From Pelomonas sp. Root1217 (GTDB lineage Bacteria; Pseudomonadota; Gammaproteobacteria; Burkholderiales; Burkholderiaceae_C), in assembly GCF_001425705.1 (NCBI RefSeq), contig NZ_LMDC01000028.1, forward strand, positions 787,536-851,535: a stretch of DNA of 64,000 nucleotides, written 5' to 3'. The notes below the pieces were generated by a model. The model did not search any database. It had not been told where the DNA came from and saw only the letters and a program-made list of their open reading frames with translations. This document shows, piece after piece, positions 28,110-37,199 of the stretch. Each line of letters opens with the position of its first letter. Within the stretch, counting starts at the first letter, position 1. The position numbers and the translations under genes were made by a program.

Positions 28110-28366
28110 CGATCGCCCTCGATGACCAGGCCAGTGACCAGCAGCGTCATCGCCACCAGCGCCAACAAGAGCCGCCAAGAAGACAGGTCGACATGAGTGA
28201 ACAAGGTCTTGTCGAGCACGAGCAGGACATTGTTGGCCGTCAGCCCGACGAAGCAGAGGCCGCTCCAAAGCAGGATTCGAAACCCTGACCTGGCGTGGCT
28301 GCGCAGCAGCAGGAAGGCACAGGTCAGGGCGGTCAAGGCACACAGGCCGTAAATCAGCTTGTCCAC
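28106..28366 (-). CDS. small membrane protein, DUF5985-like (2)
   Basis: An 86-residue protein, mostly membrane-spanning: helices at about 2-20, 30-50 and 62-80. It shares the style of its downstream neighbour (LIYGLCALTALTCAFLLLRS, FRILLWSGLCFVGLTANN). The GTG start lies 1 bp after the stop of the upstream gene, and its stop overlaps the next start, so the string is tightly coupled. Function unknown. Confidence 0.72.
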   Translation of the reverse strand: MDKLIYGLCALTALTCAFLLLRSHARSGFRILLWSGLCFVGLTANNVLLVLDKTLFTHVDLSSWRLLLALVAMTLLVTGLVIEGDR

Positions 28367-28367
28367 G

Positions 28368-28748
28368 TCAGCTGTCCTTTCGCCACTTGAAGGCATCCGC
28401 AAAGCGCAAGGCGCTCTTTTGCGTCGCGTCATGAATGAGGTTGGTCACGCCCACCAGATTCTCTCGGTAGGCCTGCTCCAACCGTTCTACCGATGCAACC
28501 AGCGTCTCGTCGGGCGCATACCAGTAACGCTCGTCCTCGCAGGCAAGAATGCGCGCACTGCACAGCGACTGCAGCAGCTCAGTGACCGCACGATCCTGCA
28601 GATACAGGGCCCGGGCCACCTCCGCAACCGTCCGCCGCACAGACGGCTCGCGATGGAAAAGCAGCATCGCTTCAAGGTGCGGCACGGAAGGCACGCTGGT
28701 CAGAACGAAGCGTGTGACGTCATCGGGGATGCTGCGCGGCTGGCTCAC
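28368..28748 (-). CDS. putative winged-helix protein of unknown function
   Basis: A soluble protein of 126 residues from the GTG at 28748 (an in-frame start at 28856 would overlap the DUF3014 gene and extend it to 162). The central region LEAMLLFHREPSVRRTVAEVARALYLQDRAVTELLQSLCSARIL has the helix spacing of a winged-helix domain, followed by a wing-like RYWYAPDE. The C-terminal 45 residues look helical and coiled. It lies between DUF3014 and the two small membrane proteins, so it may regulate or cap that membrane module. Confidence 0.62.
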   Translation of the reverse strand: MSQPRSIPDDVTRFVLTSVPSVPHLEAMLLFHREPSVRRTVAEVARALYLQDRAVTELLQSLCSARILACEDERYWYAPDETLVASVERLEQAYRENLVGVTNLIHDATQKSALRFADAFKWRKDS

Positions 28749-28806
28749 TCCGCGCCCGACAAGAAGATGTACTTCGTCTCCGGCATGTACTCCGCTCCCA
28801 TGCGCA

Positions 28807-29646
28807 TCAGTGCGTCGACCCAGATTCAGCCAGCAGCTCTCTTTTAAGCTGCACAAGCCGCGTTTTTATCCGACGTTCGTTGACGGGGCCGAGGCGCAAC
28901 AGCCATTTCTGACCCGCGGACAGCGACTCCAATGCAGGGTCGGCAAACTGGTAGAGAACCCAAGGACGCGGTGGCTGAACTGAGGGATCGAACGCTGGCA
29001 GCTTCACCTCGAGCGGGCCGTCCGGCACGGGCGCATCGAGCAGATGGTCGACGACGGCCAGCAGGCGGTCGTTGAATCGGCCCTTCGGGTATCCCAGCTC
29101 GACGTAGGCGGCTTGCAGCATGGGGTACATGCGGCGATAGAGATCTGCCAGTTGGGCCATGTCGACCGTCTCGACCAGCAGCAACAATGGGGCATACCGC
29201 AGTCCGTTGTCGGGATCGATGTAGCTGTGGCCGCCCTGCTGGCGTACCGTGAAGCGGTCGGGCGTTGGATTGACGGGCCACAGGCGCGACGACGCCTGCT
29301 GGCGATCCATGTTGTCGACCGTGGCAACCACCCGGTGCGCGAAGTCATCGACCCGGAGCTGGCTGGCGACCACCTTGCGCCCGAGCAGCTCGATCAGCGC
29401 ATCTCCGACGCCCGCGGGCGGCAATGGATCGGCGGGTGCAGGTTCGGGCACGGAGGCGGCGGGCGCGATGGGAGGCAACGCGACGGACGCTGCAGACACC
29501 GGAGCAGATGCGGCCAAACCTGCCGACGGGAGTTCTGACGCGAGACGGGCCCGGGCCTCGTCCCGCTGCTGACGGACATACCACGCACCGGCCAGAACTC
29601 CCGCGGTGAGCGCTGCAAGAGCGGCGACTTTCAACGGGGTGAGCAT
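28807..29646 (-). CDS. DUF3014 domain protein
   Basis: A 279-residue protein with one N-terminal membrane helix (about 5-22) and a Pro/Ala-rich spacer to about residue 75. The DUF3014 domain follows (LGRKVVASQLRVDDFAHRVVATVDN, then RQQGGHSYIDPDNGLRYAPLL and YPKGRFNDRLLAVVDHLL). This topology places the domain in the periplasm. Its function is not established. It is the first gene of a minus-strand unit ending with two DUF5985-like proteins. A palindrome matching the ClC-region operator lies 22-39 bp before the ATG, so shared MarR control is likely. Confidence 0.82.
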   Translation of the reverse strand: MLTPLKVAALAALTAGVLAGAWYVRQQRDEARARLASELPSAGLAASAPVSAASVALPPIAPAASVPEPAPADPLPPAGVGDALIELLGRKVVASQLRVDDFAHRVVATVDNMDRQQASSRLWPVNPTPDRFTVRQQGGHSYIDPDNGLRYAPLLLLVETVDMAQLADLYRRMYPMLQAAYVELGYPKGRFNDRLLAVVDHLLDAPVPDGPLEVKLPAFDPSVQPPRPWVLYQFADPALESLSAGQKWLLRLGPVNERRIKTRLVQLKRELLAESGSTH

Positions 29647-29667
29647 GAGTCGAGATCGCGGGAAAAC

Positions 29668-29685
29668 TACATTCGCACAAATGTA
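29668..29685. promoter_or_regulatory. 18-bp palindromic operator, putative MarR site 2
   Basis: TACATTCGCACAAATGTA has perfect outer arms (TACATT / AATGTA) around CGCACA. On the minus strand it reads TACATTTGTGCGAATGTA and differs from site 1 (25126) at two positions only. It lies just upstream of the DUF3014 gene. Two such AT-rich, near-identical dyads 4.5 kb apart in GC-rich DNA are unlikely by chance. Confidence 0.6.
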
Positions 29686-29812
29686 CCATCGGCGGTGAAA
29701 CGATCCCCCAATGACACCGCGAAATGACCCTTCCCCTGGCGGTGCATCGCCCGCTCTCAGCCGCTTTGTCGACCTTGCCGCAATCAGTGCCGTAGCAAGC
29801 GCAATGCCGGCG

Positions 29813-30442
29813 TCAGGCAGCCATGTGCATCTCCTGCCTGGCGGCCACGGCCGTCCAGCGCGCGAGGCTCGGTCGCGAAGGGTGGAATAGTTCGACGCAG
29901 GCCAGGTCCTGCGGCTCGGGCAGCGAGCCTGCGTCCAGCGCGATGTCCAGCGCCGCGCGGGTGTCGGGCGGCAACTGGCCAAGAGCCGTCATCACCGCAC
30001 CCGGCAGTGGTGGCCGGGCGAGCAGCGGCTCGTCGAGCAGTTGCAGCAAACCTTGGCAAGCAGGATGGGCGCTGAAATACAGCAGGCCCGCACCGCCACC
30101 CACCGAGGCGAGCCGGCGCGGCACCCGGTGGGTGCAGCGCAACAGGAAGGCAGCCGACCCCGCCTCGGTGTCCCGAATGGCACGGAAAGCCCGGTCGTCG
30201 ATTTGCAGATGGATGGCCGCCTGAGCGAGGTCCCGGCACAGCAGCATGACGGGTTGCCGCTCGTCGCCACGGTGCAGCAGCCGGGCCGCGGCCGCCTTGT
30301 CGTCGAGCCGGCATGCCATCAGGTAGCCGGCGGCAGTCGGCACAGCTGCCACCGCGCCGCTACCCAGCCGGTCAGCCACCGCCTGCAGCATGCGGGCTTG
30401 CGGGTTGTCGGGATGGACCTCGCAGCGCTGGAAGCGGCGCAT
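29813..30442 (-). CDS. YciO/Sua5-like protein, diverged
   Basis: A 209-residue protein resembling E. coli YciO of the Sua5/YrdC/TsaC superfamily. Matches include EVHPDNPQARM at the N-terminus, VAAVPTAAGYLMAC where active relatives read PTD(T/S)xYxLxC, LLCRDLAQAA and HRVPRRLAS. The Asp of the PTD motif is Ala, and the C-terminal Thr-Thr-x-x-Asp-type segment is absent, so threonylcarbamoyl-adenylate synthesis seems unlikely. The start ATG at 30442 begins the conserved part. It follows katE on the same strand after a 100-bp gap; a nucleotide- or RNA-binding role is only a guess. Confidence 0.68.
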   Translation of the reverse strand: MRRFQRCEVHPDNPQARMLQAVADRLGSGAVAAVPTAAGYLMACRLDDKAAAARLLHRGDERQPVMLLCRDLAQAAIHLQIDDRAFRAIRDTEAGSAAFLLRCTHRVPRRLASVGGGAGLLYFSAHPACQGLLQLLDEPLLARPPLPGAVMTALGQLPPDTRAALDIALDAGSLPEPQDLACVELFHPSRPSLARWTAVAARQEMHMAA

Positions 30443-30542
30443 CGTGTGTGCCTCGCCAAGTCGAGTTGAATGCCTCGACGATAAGAAGGCGCGCCCGCGC
30501 TTTGCGTCGGACAAACCGCCAGGGCGTCGCCGGATAGCGCGC

Positions 30543-32966
30543 CTAGACGAGCGGTGGATCCGTCTCACGCTCGGGGTGACGGTGACGGACCAGGCCGCGG
30601 ATCAGCGCGTCAGCCCCCGTGGCGGCGTCGCTCGTCAACGTGATGCCGGGGTCGGGCTGGCCATCGGGCAGCGTCGTCGGCACGCCGGCGAGCTCCAGCA
30701 GGTCCTGCGCGGTGCCCAGCGCGAGCAAGGTTTTGCAGTGCCGGTACTGGTCTCGAATGCCGTCCAGCGCGCGGGCGTCGCCCGACAATGCAACGATGGC
30801 CGCAACGCCATCCGCGAGCACCAGCGCGTCAAAGAGAAAGCCCGGCTCGTTTTCGAACGAGGCATCCGCCTGCAGTTCGACGCCGTCCTCCGTCGCTACC
30901 GGCCCGATGCGGCTGGCGATGAAACGCGGCACGGCGCCCGCCTCCAGCAGCCGTGCATGCACGCCGGCCACGCTTTCGCCGATGCAGCCGTCGGCAATGT
31001 AGACCGCCACCTTGCGGCCATGGATCGACCCGTCGCCCGGCCGTGCCAGCAGCGACAGCGGCGGCGAGCGGGTCACCTCCGGCTCGATGTCGCGGTCCAG
31101 TGCCTTTGGCATCGGCTCGGGCAGGGGCGAGATGTTCAGCCCCTCGGCGACTTGGGCGGCCAACGTCTCGGACGCGTTTCTGAGCATGGACACGATGCGC
31201 TCGCGCACAGCCGGCACCGTCACTTTGCTCAACTCGAAGCGGAACGCTGCGGCGATGTGGGCCTGTTCCGCCGGTGACTGACTGTTGAAAAACAGCGCCG
31301 CCTGGTTGTAGTGCTCCGCGAAGAGTTCCGGCTTGGCCCGGACCTTGGCCTCGTCCTCGCGGGCGCGCAGCCGCGCCGCCACTGAAGTGAACCCTTGTGC
31401 GGCGCCAGCCTGGAAGGGGCAGCCGCCGCCCAGCGAATTAGGCTCATAGGCCACCCGGCCACGGTGGATGGCCTGGCGATGCATGCCGTCGCGCTGGTTG
31501 TTGTGCACCGGCGCGATCGGCGAATTGATCGGGATCTCGTGGAAGTTGGGGCCGCCCAGGCGCGAGATCTGCGTGTCTACGTAGGAATGGATGCGGCCGG
31601 CCAGCAGCGGGTCGTTGGTGAAGTCCAGGCCCGGGATGATGTTGGCCACGCAGAAGGCGATCTGCTCCGTCTCCGCGAAGAAGTTGTCGGGGTTGCGATT
31701 GAGCACCATGCGCCCGACCGGGCGGATGGGCACCAGCTCTTCCGGAACGATCTTGGTCGCGTCGAGGATGTCGAAGCTGAAGGCTTCGGCCTGCTCCTCG
31801 GTGAAGACCTGCAGGCCCAGCTCGTACTCCGGATAGGCGCCGCCCTCGATGCGCTCCCAGAGGTCGCGGCGGTGGTAATCCGGGTCGGCGCCGGAGATCT
31901 TCACAGCCTCGTCCCAGGCCAGGGAATGAGTGCCGTATTTCGGGCTCCAGTGAAACTTGACAAAGACCGACTCGCCCGCGCCGTTGACCAGCCGGTAGGT
32001 GTGCACGCCAAAGCCCTGCATCGTGGCGTAGCTGCGCGGGATGGCGCGGTCGCTCATCAGCCACATCAGCATGTGGGTGGACTCCGGCATCAGCGACACG
32101 AAGTCCCAGAAGGTGTCGTGTGCGCTGGCGGCCTGGGGCATCTGGTGGTGCGGCTCGGGCTTGACGGCGTGCACGAGGTCGGGGAACTTCATCGCGTCCT
32201 GGATGAAGAAGACCGGCATGTTGTTGCCGACCAGATCCCAGTTGCCTTCGTCGGTATAGAACTTGACGGCGAAGCCGCGCACGTCACGCGCCGTGTCCTT
32301 GGAACCGCGCTCGCCCGCCACTGTCGAGAAGCGCACGAAGACCGGCGTGATCTTGCCGTCCTGCTGGAAAGGCGCAGCCTTGCTGAGCTCGGGAATGGCC
32401 TGAGTGCACTCGAAGAAACCGTGCGCGCCGGAGCCCCGCGCATGCACGATGCGCTCAGGGATGCGCTCATGGTCGAAATGGGTGATCTTGTCGCGCAGGA
32501 TGAAGTCTTCGAGCAGCACCGGGCCCCGCGTGCCGGACTTCAGCGAGTTCTGGTTGTCGGCGATGGGCACGCCCTGGTTGGTCGTCAGCCGCTGGCCGCT
32601 GCCATCCACCCGCACGCGGTCCAGTGCCGCCGTCGTCGGATTGCTGCCCTCGCGGGCCACGCCACCGGTTTTCGCCGAGGCGTTGGACTCGGACAGCGTG
32701 CTGGCTGTGGGCAGGCGCGAAGGCGGCGCCACGCTGGTGCCGGCGGGCGGATGCTGGCCGTTGTCCATGCCGTGCTCGGCCGCCTTGTTGGCGTTGAAGG
32801 GCATGGCCGCTGCGACGTCGCCCGTCTCGGCGGCCCTGCGCGCGGCGGCATCGCCATCGCCGGACGGCCCGACCTTGGCGGGCCCGCTGTCGGTGTTGCG
32901 GGCAGCGGCCTTGGCTGCGGTTGTTTTCTTGTCGGCACCGCTGACGGTCTTGCGGGATGTGGGCAT
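30543..32966 (-). CDS. katE: large-subunit catalase (HPII type)
   Basis: An 807-residue monofunctional heme catalase, cytoplasmic, converting H2O2 to water and O2. A polar, low-complexity N-terminal extension (about 1-110) precedes the core with [24 protein letters not shown] (distal His region), [24 protein letters not shown] and [13 protein letters not shown]. From about 650 there is the extra flavodoxin/GATase-like domain ([33 protein letters not shown]) that defines the large clade-2 enzymes. Length is close to or slightly above the usual 700-760, due to the N-terminal extension. Confidence 0.96.
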   Translation of the reverse strand: MPTSRKTVSGADKKTTAAKAAARNTDSGPAKVGPSGDGDAAARRAAETGDVAAAMPFNANKAAEHGMDNGQHPPAGTSVAPPSRLPTASTLSESNASAKTGGVAREGSNPTTAALDRVRVDGSGQRLTTNQGVPIADNQNSLKSGTRGPVLLEDFILRDKITHFDHERIPERIVHARGSGAHGFFECTQAIPELSKAAPFQQDGKITPVFVRFSTVAGERGSKDTARDVRGFAVKFYTDEGNWDLVGNNMPVFFIQDAMKFPDLVHAVKPEPHHQMPQAASAHDTFWDFVSLMPESTHMLMWLMSDRAIPRSYATMQGFGVHTYRLVNGAGESVFVKFHWSPKYGTHSLAWDEAVKISGADPDYHRRDLWERIEGGAYPEYELGLQVFTEEQAEAFSFDILDATKIVPEELVPIRPVGRMVLNRNPDNFFAETEQIAFCVANIIPGLDFTNDPLLAGRIHSYVDTQISRLGGPNFHEIPINSPIAPVHNNQRDGMHRQAIHRGRVAYEPNSLGGGCPFQAGAAQGFTSVAARLRAREDEAKVRAKPELFAEHYNQAALFFNSQSPAEQAHIAAAFRFELSKVTVPAVRERIVSMLRNASETLAAQVAEGLNISPLPEPMPKALDRDIEPEVTRSPPLSLLARPGDGSIHGRKVAVYIADGCIGESVAGVHARLLEAGAVPRFIASRIGPVATEDGVELQADASFENEPGFLFDALVLADGVAAIVALSGDARALDGIRDQYRHCKTLLALGTAQDLLELAGVPTTLPDGQPDPGITLTSDAATGADALIRGLVRHRHPERETDPPLV

Positions 32967-33016
32967 TCAAATCTCCGTGGATAAGCGTGCGGCAGCGGCA
33001 AATCCGGTGCCCGAAT

Positions 33017-34429
33017 TCAATCGACGCGGAAGTTCTTGAATTGCCAGGGATCGTCGCGATCCAGGTCTTCGTCGAACAGGGTTTCGCGGTCGGCCAGCGG
33101 CGTCCAGTCGCTGCGCACGCCGGTCACTGTGCCGAGGTAGGGCCGGATCATGGCCAGCAGCTCCTCGTGCGGCAGTTCGTCAGGTTCGAGGATGCCCCGG
33201 TCGGGGTGCCGGATGGCCCAGGCCACACCGGCCATGATGGGCGCGGCCACCTGCAGAGAAGTCGAGTTGTTGTAGGGGCACAGGCGCCGCGCTTCCTCGA
33301 CGGTGAGCTGAGACCCATACCAGTAGGCGCCGAAGCCGTCGCCCATCAGCAGCACGCCCAGTTCATCGCGGCCGTCGCTGATGTCGTCGCGCAGCAGGCG
33401 CTTGCCGTCCTGCACCCGCCACTGCCGGCCAGCCAGCTCGTGCAGCGACAACACCGCGTCGTCACAGGGGTGGTAGGCATAGTGGACGGTGGGCCGGTAC
33501 GCCGGTTGCCCTGGGTCACCGACCGTCAGATGGTCGGCGATGGAAATGGACTCCGCGTGCGTGATCAAGAAACCCTGATATGGCCCGCCCAGCGGCGTCC
33601 AACTGCGCACCCGCGTGCCGGCGCCCGGTCGCTTCAGGTAGATGGCCGCGCGGCAACCGTCCGGGTGCCGACCGCCGTCGGCAGGAAAGTGGCGTTCATG
33701 CGTGCCCCACCCCAGCTCGGCGGGCTGCAGGCCTTCAGCGATGAAGCCGTCGATGGACCAGGTATTGACGAACTCGCCCAGCCGCTTGGGCCGCCGGCCG
33801 ACCTGGGTGTCGTGCTCGGCAATGTGGATGGTGCGCAAGCCAAGTTGCTGCGCGAGACCGGCCCAGCCGGTCGGGTCGGCCGGCGTGTGAGCCTGGGGGC
33901 CGGCCAGATCGAGCAAGGCCTCCTTCAGCAGCAGGGACACCAGGCCAGGGTTGGCGCCCAGAGTGGGCAGCGTCGTCGGTTGGGCGGCGCCCGGCCGGCG
34001 CAAGGCCAGCACCTCTTCGCGCAGCTGGTAGTTGGTGCGTCGTTCGGGCGGGTTGGACGGATCGGTGTTGCCGTCGGGCCAGCACTCCGTCGACGTGTCG
34101 AGGTAGAGGCAGCCTCGTTCATGGCAGAACTCGATCAGCTCGCGGCTGCTGACGTCCACCGACAGATTGAGCAGGAAGTCGCCGGCGCGCAGCCGGGGCA
34201 CAAGGATCTGGCGATAGTTGTCGCGCTCCAGCTTGGCCGCCGTGTGCGGCACGCCGTACTCGCGGGCCGCCTGCAGGCCGTCGGCCGAGGGTTTGAGGAT
34301 CTCGATCTGCGCGGCCTTCATGTCGATATGGCGCAGCAGCAGTGGCAGAACAGCCTGTCCAATGCTGCCGAACCCCAGCATGACGAGGCGCCCGTCGAAC
34401 TTGGCGTGGATGCTTGCAGCTTCTGTCAT
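33017..34429 (-). CDS. hss: homospermidine synthase
   Basis: A 470-residue NAD-dependent enzyme of the saccharopine-dehydrogenase-like family that makes sym-homospermidine from putrescine. The N-terminal Rossmann motif is VMLGFGSIGQAVLPLLLRH. Other typical segments are LLNLSVDVSSRELIEFCHERGCLYLDTS, TLGANPGLVSLLLKEAL and SLQVAAPIMAGVAWAIRHPDRGILEPDELPHEELL. It is divergent from a flavin amine oxidase-like gene (41 bp between starts), suggesting a polyamine synthesis/oxidation pair. Confidence 0.93.
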   Translation of the reverse strand: MTEAASIHAKFDGRLVMLGFGSIGQAVLPLLLRHIDMKAAQIEILKPSADGLQAAREYGVPHTAAKLERDNYRQILVPRLRAGDFLLNLSVDVSSRELIEFCHERGCLYLDTSTECWPDGNTDPSNPPERRTNYQLREEVLALRRPGAAQPTTLPTLGANPGLVSLLLKEALLDLAGPQAHTPADPTGWAGLAQQLGLRTIHIAEHDTQVGRRPKRLGEFVNTWSIDGFIAEGLQPAELGWGTHERHFPADGGRHPDGCRAAIYLKRPGAGTRVRSWTPLGGPYQGFLITHAESISIADHLTVGDPGQPAYRPTVHYAYHPCDDAVLSLHELAGRQWRVQDGKRLLRDDISDGRDELGVLLMGDGFGAYWYGSQLTVEEARRLCPYNNSTSLQVAAPIMAGVAWAIRHPDRGILEPDELPHEELLAMIRPYLGTVTGVRSDWTPLADRETLFDEDLDRDDPWQFKNFRVD

Positions 34430-34470
34430 GCCGCCATCACGGCAATCGGAGTTCCCGCCGGGAGGATCTC

Positions 34471-35754
34471 GTGAGGACCTTTTATGCCGACACCGCCGAC
34501 GCGACGCTGCGCTTCGCGCCGCTCGCGGTGGCCACGGAAGCCGACACCGTCATCATCGGAGGCGGCTTCGCGGGCCTGGGCACGGCGCTCAGCCTCGTCG
34601 AGCACGGCCAGCGCGACTGCCTGCTGCTGGAGGCGCAGACCCTGGGCTTCGGTGCGTCGGGGCGCAACGGCGGCTTCGTCTCCGGTGGCTTCAGCCTGGA
34701 CGCCGCCCGGCTGCACCGCCGCCTCGGCCACGAGGGTGCTCGCCGCCTCTACCTGATGAGCGAGGCCGCCGTGAAACAGATCCGCTCGCGCATCGAGCGC
34801 TACCGCATCGACTGCGATCCCGTCTATGGGGGCGTCATTGTTGCGAGCTGGTTCAAGGACGACAGCAGCCTGCGCGAACTGCAGGCCCTGATGCGCGACC
34901 AGTTCGGCCTGCACTGGCAATGGCTGGATCGCAGCGCCATGCGCGAGCAGCTGCGCACGCAGCGCTATCACGCCGGCCTGCATGAGCTGGACGCCTTCCA
35001 CTTCAACCCGCTGAAGTATGCCCAGGGCAAGGCGCGGGTTCTCGCCGCCGCTGGCGTGGCGCTGCATGAGCACAGCCGCGTGGTGGCAGTGCGGCGCGAT
35101 GGCGCCGGGTGGCAGGTCTCCACCGGGCGGGCCTCGGTGCGCTGCCGGCAGGTGGCCATCTGCGCAGGTGCCTACATCGACGGCCTGTACCCGGCCCTCG
35201 GGCGCAACACGCTGCCGATCGCCACCTACGTGATGGCGACCGAACCCCTCGGCGACCATCTGCGCGATGCCATCTGCACGACCGCTGCGGTCTTCGACAC
35301 CCGCTTCGCCTTCGACTACTACCGCGCGCTGCCGGACACCCGCCTGCTCTGGGGTGGCCGCATGTCCACGCGCGAGCGTTCCAGCACGGACGTCGCCCGG
35401 CTGCTGCACGGCGACCTGGTGCGCGTCTACCCACAGCTGCGCGATGCCCACGTCACCCACGCCTGGAGCGGCCTGATGAGCTACACCCGCCACCAGATGC
35501 CGCTGATCGGCCGCTTTCCCGATGGCGTCTGGTACGCCATCGGCTTCGGCGGCCACGGGGTGGCGCCGACGACGCTCGGCGGCGAGGTGCTGGCCCGCGC
35601 GATGGCAGGCGTCGAACCCGTGCCGGCCGGCTTCGCGGCCTATGGGCGCGAACCCACCTTTGGCCGCCTTGGCCTGGCCGCTGCGCAATGCACCTACTGG
35701 GGCCTGCAGACGCGCGACGCGCTGATGAGCTGGCGCGACGCGCTGCGGGCCTGA
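34471..35754 (+). CDS. FAD-dependent amine/amino-acid oxidase (PuuB-like)
   Basis: A 427-residue DAO-fold flavoprotein. The FAD-binding motif is VIIGGGFAGLGTALSLVEHG near residue 26 and GASGRNGGFVSGGF follows. C-terminal GRFPDGVWYAIGFGGHGVAPTTLGGEVLA is the second flavin-contact segment. The style matches gamma-glutamylputrescine oxidoreductase (PuuB/OrdL). I chose GTG at 34471 because GGAGG lies at the correct distance; an ATG at 34414 would overlap the start of the homospermidine synthase gene. Putrescine-type substrate is inferred from that neighbour. Confidence 0.82.
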   Translation: MRTFYADTADATLRFAPLAVATEADTVIIGGGFAGLGTALSLVEHGQRDCLLLEAQTLGFGASGRNGGFVSGGFSLDAARLHRRLGHEGARRLYLMSEAAVKQIRSRIERYRIDCDPVYGGVIVASWFKDDSSLRELQALMRDQFGLHWQWLDRSAMREQLRTQRYHAGLHELDAFHFNPLKYAQGKARVLAAAGVALHEHSRVVAVRRDGAGWQVSTGRASVRCRQVAICAGAYIDGLYPALGRNTLPIATYVMATEPLGDHLRDAICTTAAVFDTRFAFDYYRALPDTRLLWGGRMSTRERSSTDVARLLHGDLVRVYPQLRDAHVTHAWSGLMSYTRHQMPLIGRFPDGVWYAIGFGGHGVAPTTLGGEVLARAMAGVEPVPAGFAAYGREPTFGRLGLAAAQCTYWGLQTRDALMSWRDALRA

Positions 35755-35764
35755 AACGCCGCGC

Positions 35765-36265
35765 TCAGCGCGTCGGCCGCTCCGCGGCGACGCTGCGGTG
35801 GCGCAACGAACTGGGCGCATTGAGATGGGCGCCGTCGGACACGCCCACGCCCATCCGGTCCACCAGTTCGCCGCCCAGCCATGCCGTCACCAGGGACAGG
35901 GCCGCGCCACCGAAGGACAGCACCAGGGCCAGGACCGGCGGCACCGCCGGCTCGGCATAGCGCAGCCAGGCGCTGCCGGCAAACGCCACCAACACGATGA
36001 CATTGCCGCCTGCATGCAGGGCGCCAACAGACTTGGCGCGCGTCCCGGCGGGAATGGCCAGCCAGTCGATAGCGCCAAAGGGCGCGGCGAGCAGGCCGCC
36101 GATGACGCCGGCAAGGATGAGGTAGTAGGCGACAACGGCCATCAGGCTGTAGCCGCCGACGAGGGCCAGCAGGTCGAACACCACGGAGGCGCCGAGCAGG
36201 CCGAGGGGAAAGACCACCAGCATCTGGTGAACGGCGTGGCCGAATAAACGCACTTTGCTTTCCAT
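35765..36265 (-). CDS. DUF2231-like membrane protein
   Basis: A 166-residue membrane protein with four hydrophobic segments (about 12-32, 38-58, 80-100 and 112-130). The opening HAVHQMLVVFPLGLLGASVVFDLL resembles DUF2231 proteins. AAGGA lies a suitable distance before the ATG at 36265. Its C-terminal 30 residues are polar and cytoplasmic-looking. It converges with the oxidase gene. The 290-bp stretch 36266-36555 upstream, before gmk, holds no gene I can support and must contain the divergent promoters. Confidence 0.78.
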   Translation of the reverse strand: MESKVRLFGHAVHQMLVVFPLGLLGASVVFDLLALVGGYSLMAVVAYYLILAGVIGGLLAAPFGAIDWLAIPAGTRAKSVGALHAGGNVIVLVAFAGSAWLRYAEPAVPPVLALVLSFGGAALSLVTAWLGGELVDRMGVGVSDGAHLNAPSSLRHRSVAAERPTR

Positions 36266-36555
36266 GAGAAATCCTTGGCAGTTGAACGGCTGCCGGGCCG
36301 CCGCCCGTCGGGCATGGCGGCCGGAACGGCGAAGTGCGGACGCCTGCCATGGGGCAATTCCAATGCCCAACATCCCGGCGGTTCCGGCCGTCATCGCCAA
36401 AAATGACTGACATCCGCGCTTGCGCACATGGCCGGCGAGCGCTGCCAAGCTAAAGTCCGAAACCATCACCCGCTGGGCAGCGACAGAAATTTGCAGGACT
36501 GACAGGCACTTAGCCTCAGGCCGGCGACGGCCCGGCACGTCAAGCCCACATCTTC

Positions 36556-37176
36556 ATGGAATATCCCGGCAATCTCTTCGTCGTCGCCGCGCCCAGCGGC
36601 GCGGGCAAGTCCAGCCTTGTGAAGGCACTGCTTGAGCTGGATGCGCGACTGGTCGTTTCCATCTCCCACACCTCGCGGGCGCCGCGCGGCCAGGAGCAGC
36701 ATGGGCGCGAATACTGGTTCATCACGCCGGACGAATTCCGCGCCATGGCCGCGCACGGCGACTTCTTCGAATGGGCCGAGGTGCATGGCAATCTCTATGG
36801 CACCTCACGCGCCGGCATCGAACAGCGGCTGCAACACGGTGAGGACGTCGTTCTCGAGATCGACTATCAGGGTGCCTTGCAGATCAAGCAGCTCTTCCCT
36901 TACGCGGTGCTGATCTTCATCTTGCCGCCCAGCTGGGACGAATTGCGCCTGCGCCTGAGCCGCCGCGGCGACACCGAGCCCGAAGTCATCGCCAAGCGCA
37001 TGAACAACGCCCGCGTCGAAGTGGCGCAAGCCCGGCACTTCGATTTCGTCGTCGTGAATGCGGTCTTCGACACCGCCGTTTTCGACCTCAAGACGATCGT
37101 CCACGCACAACGGCTAAAATACGCGGCTCAGCGGCGCAACCGCTCTGCCGTCTTTCAGGCGCTCGATCTGCCCTGA
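36556..37176 (+). CDS. gmk: guanylate kinase
   Basis: A 206-residue enzyme converting GMP to GDP. The P-loop [22 protein letters not shown] opens the protein. [20 protein letters not shown] binds GMP, and [14 protein letters not shown] and [14 protein letters not shown] are conserved. It starts the gmk-rpoZ-spoT string. No Shine-Dalgarno sequence is evident before the ATG. The normal upstream neighbour yicC is 16 kb away, so gmk must now use a promoter in 36266-36555. Confidence 0.97.
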   Translation: MEYPGNLFVVAAPSGAGKSSLVKALLELDARLVVSISHTSRAPRGQEQHGREYWFITPDEFRAMAAHGDFFEWAEVHGNLYGTSRAGIEQRLQHGEDVVLEIDYQGALQIKQLFPYAVLIFILPPSWDELRLRLSRRGDTEPEVIAKRMNNARVEVAQARHFDFVVVNAVFDTAVFDLKTIVHAQRLKYAAQRRNRSAVFQALDLP

Positions 37177-37199
37177 TCCGCTTTTTTCTAAGGAACACC

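Larger units (their letters stand above)
20338..36555. other. accessory block separating yicC from gmk
   Basis: About 16.2 kb between two genes that are neighbours in many proteobacteria. It contains stress, ion-transport, polyamine and catalase genes, unknown proteins and a transposase scrap, and lacks housekeeping genes. No integrase, tRNA end or clear flanking repeats were found by eye. Its extent is defined only by the split of yicC from gmk. Confidence 0.5.

Noticed and set aside
29647-29982. N-terminal extension of the DUF3014 frame
   Set aside because: It crosses the palindromic operator and another gene's 3' end; the membrane helix starts right after the ATG at 29646.
31395-32984. 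529-codon plus-strand open frame opposite katE
   Set aside because: Antisense shadow of a clear catalase gene; composition is typical of reverse-complemented coding sequence.
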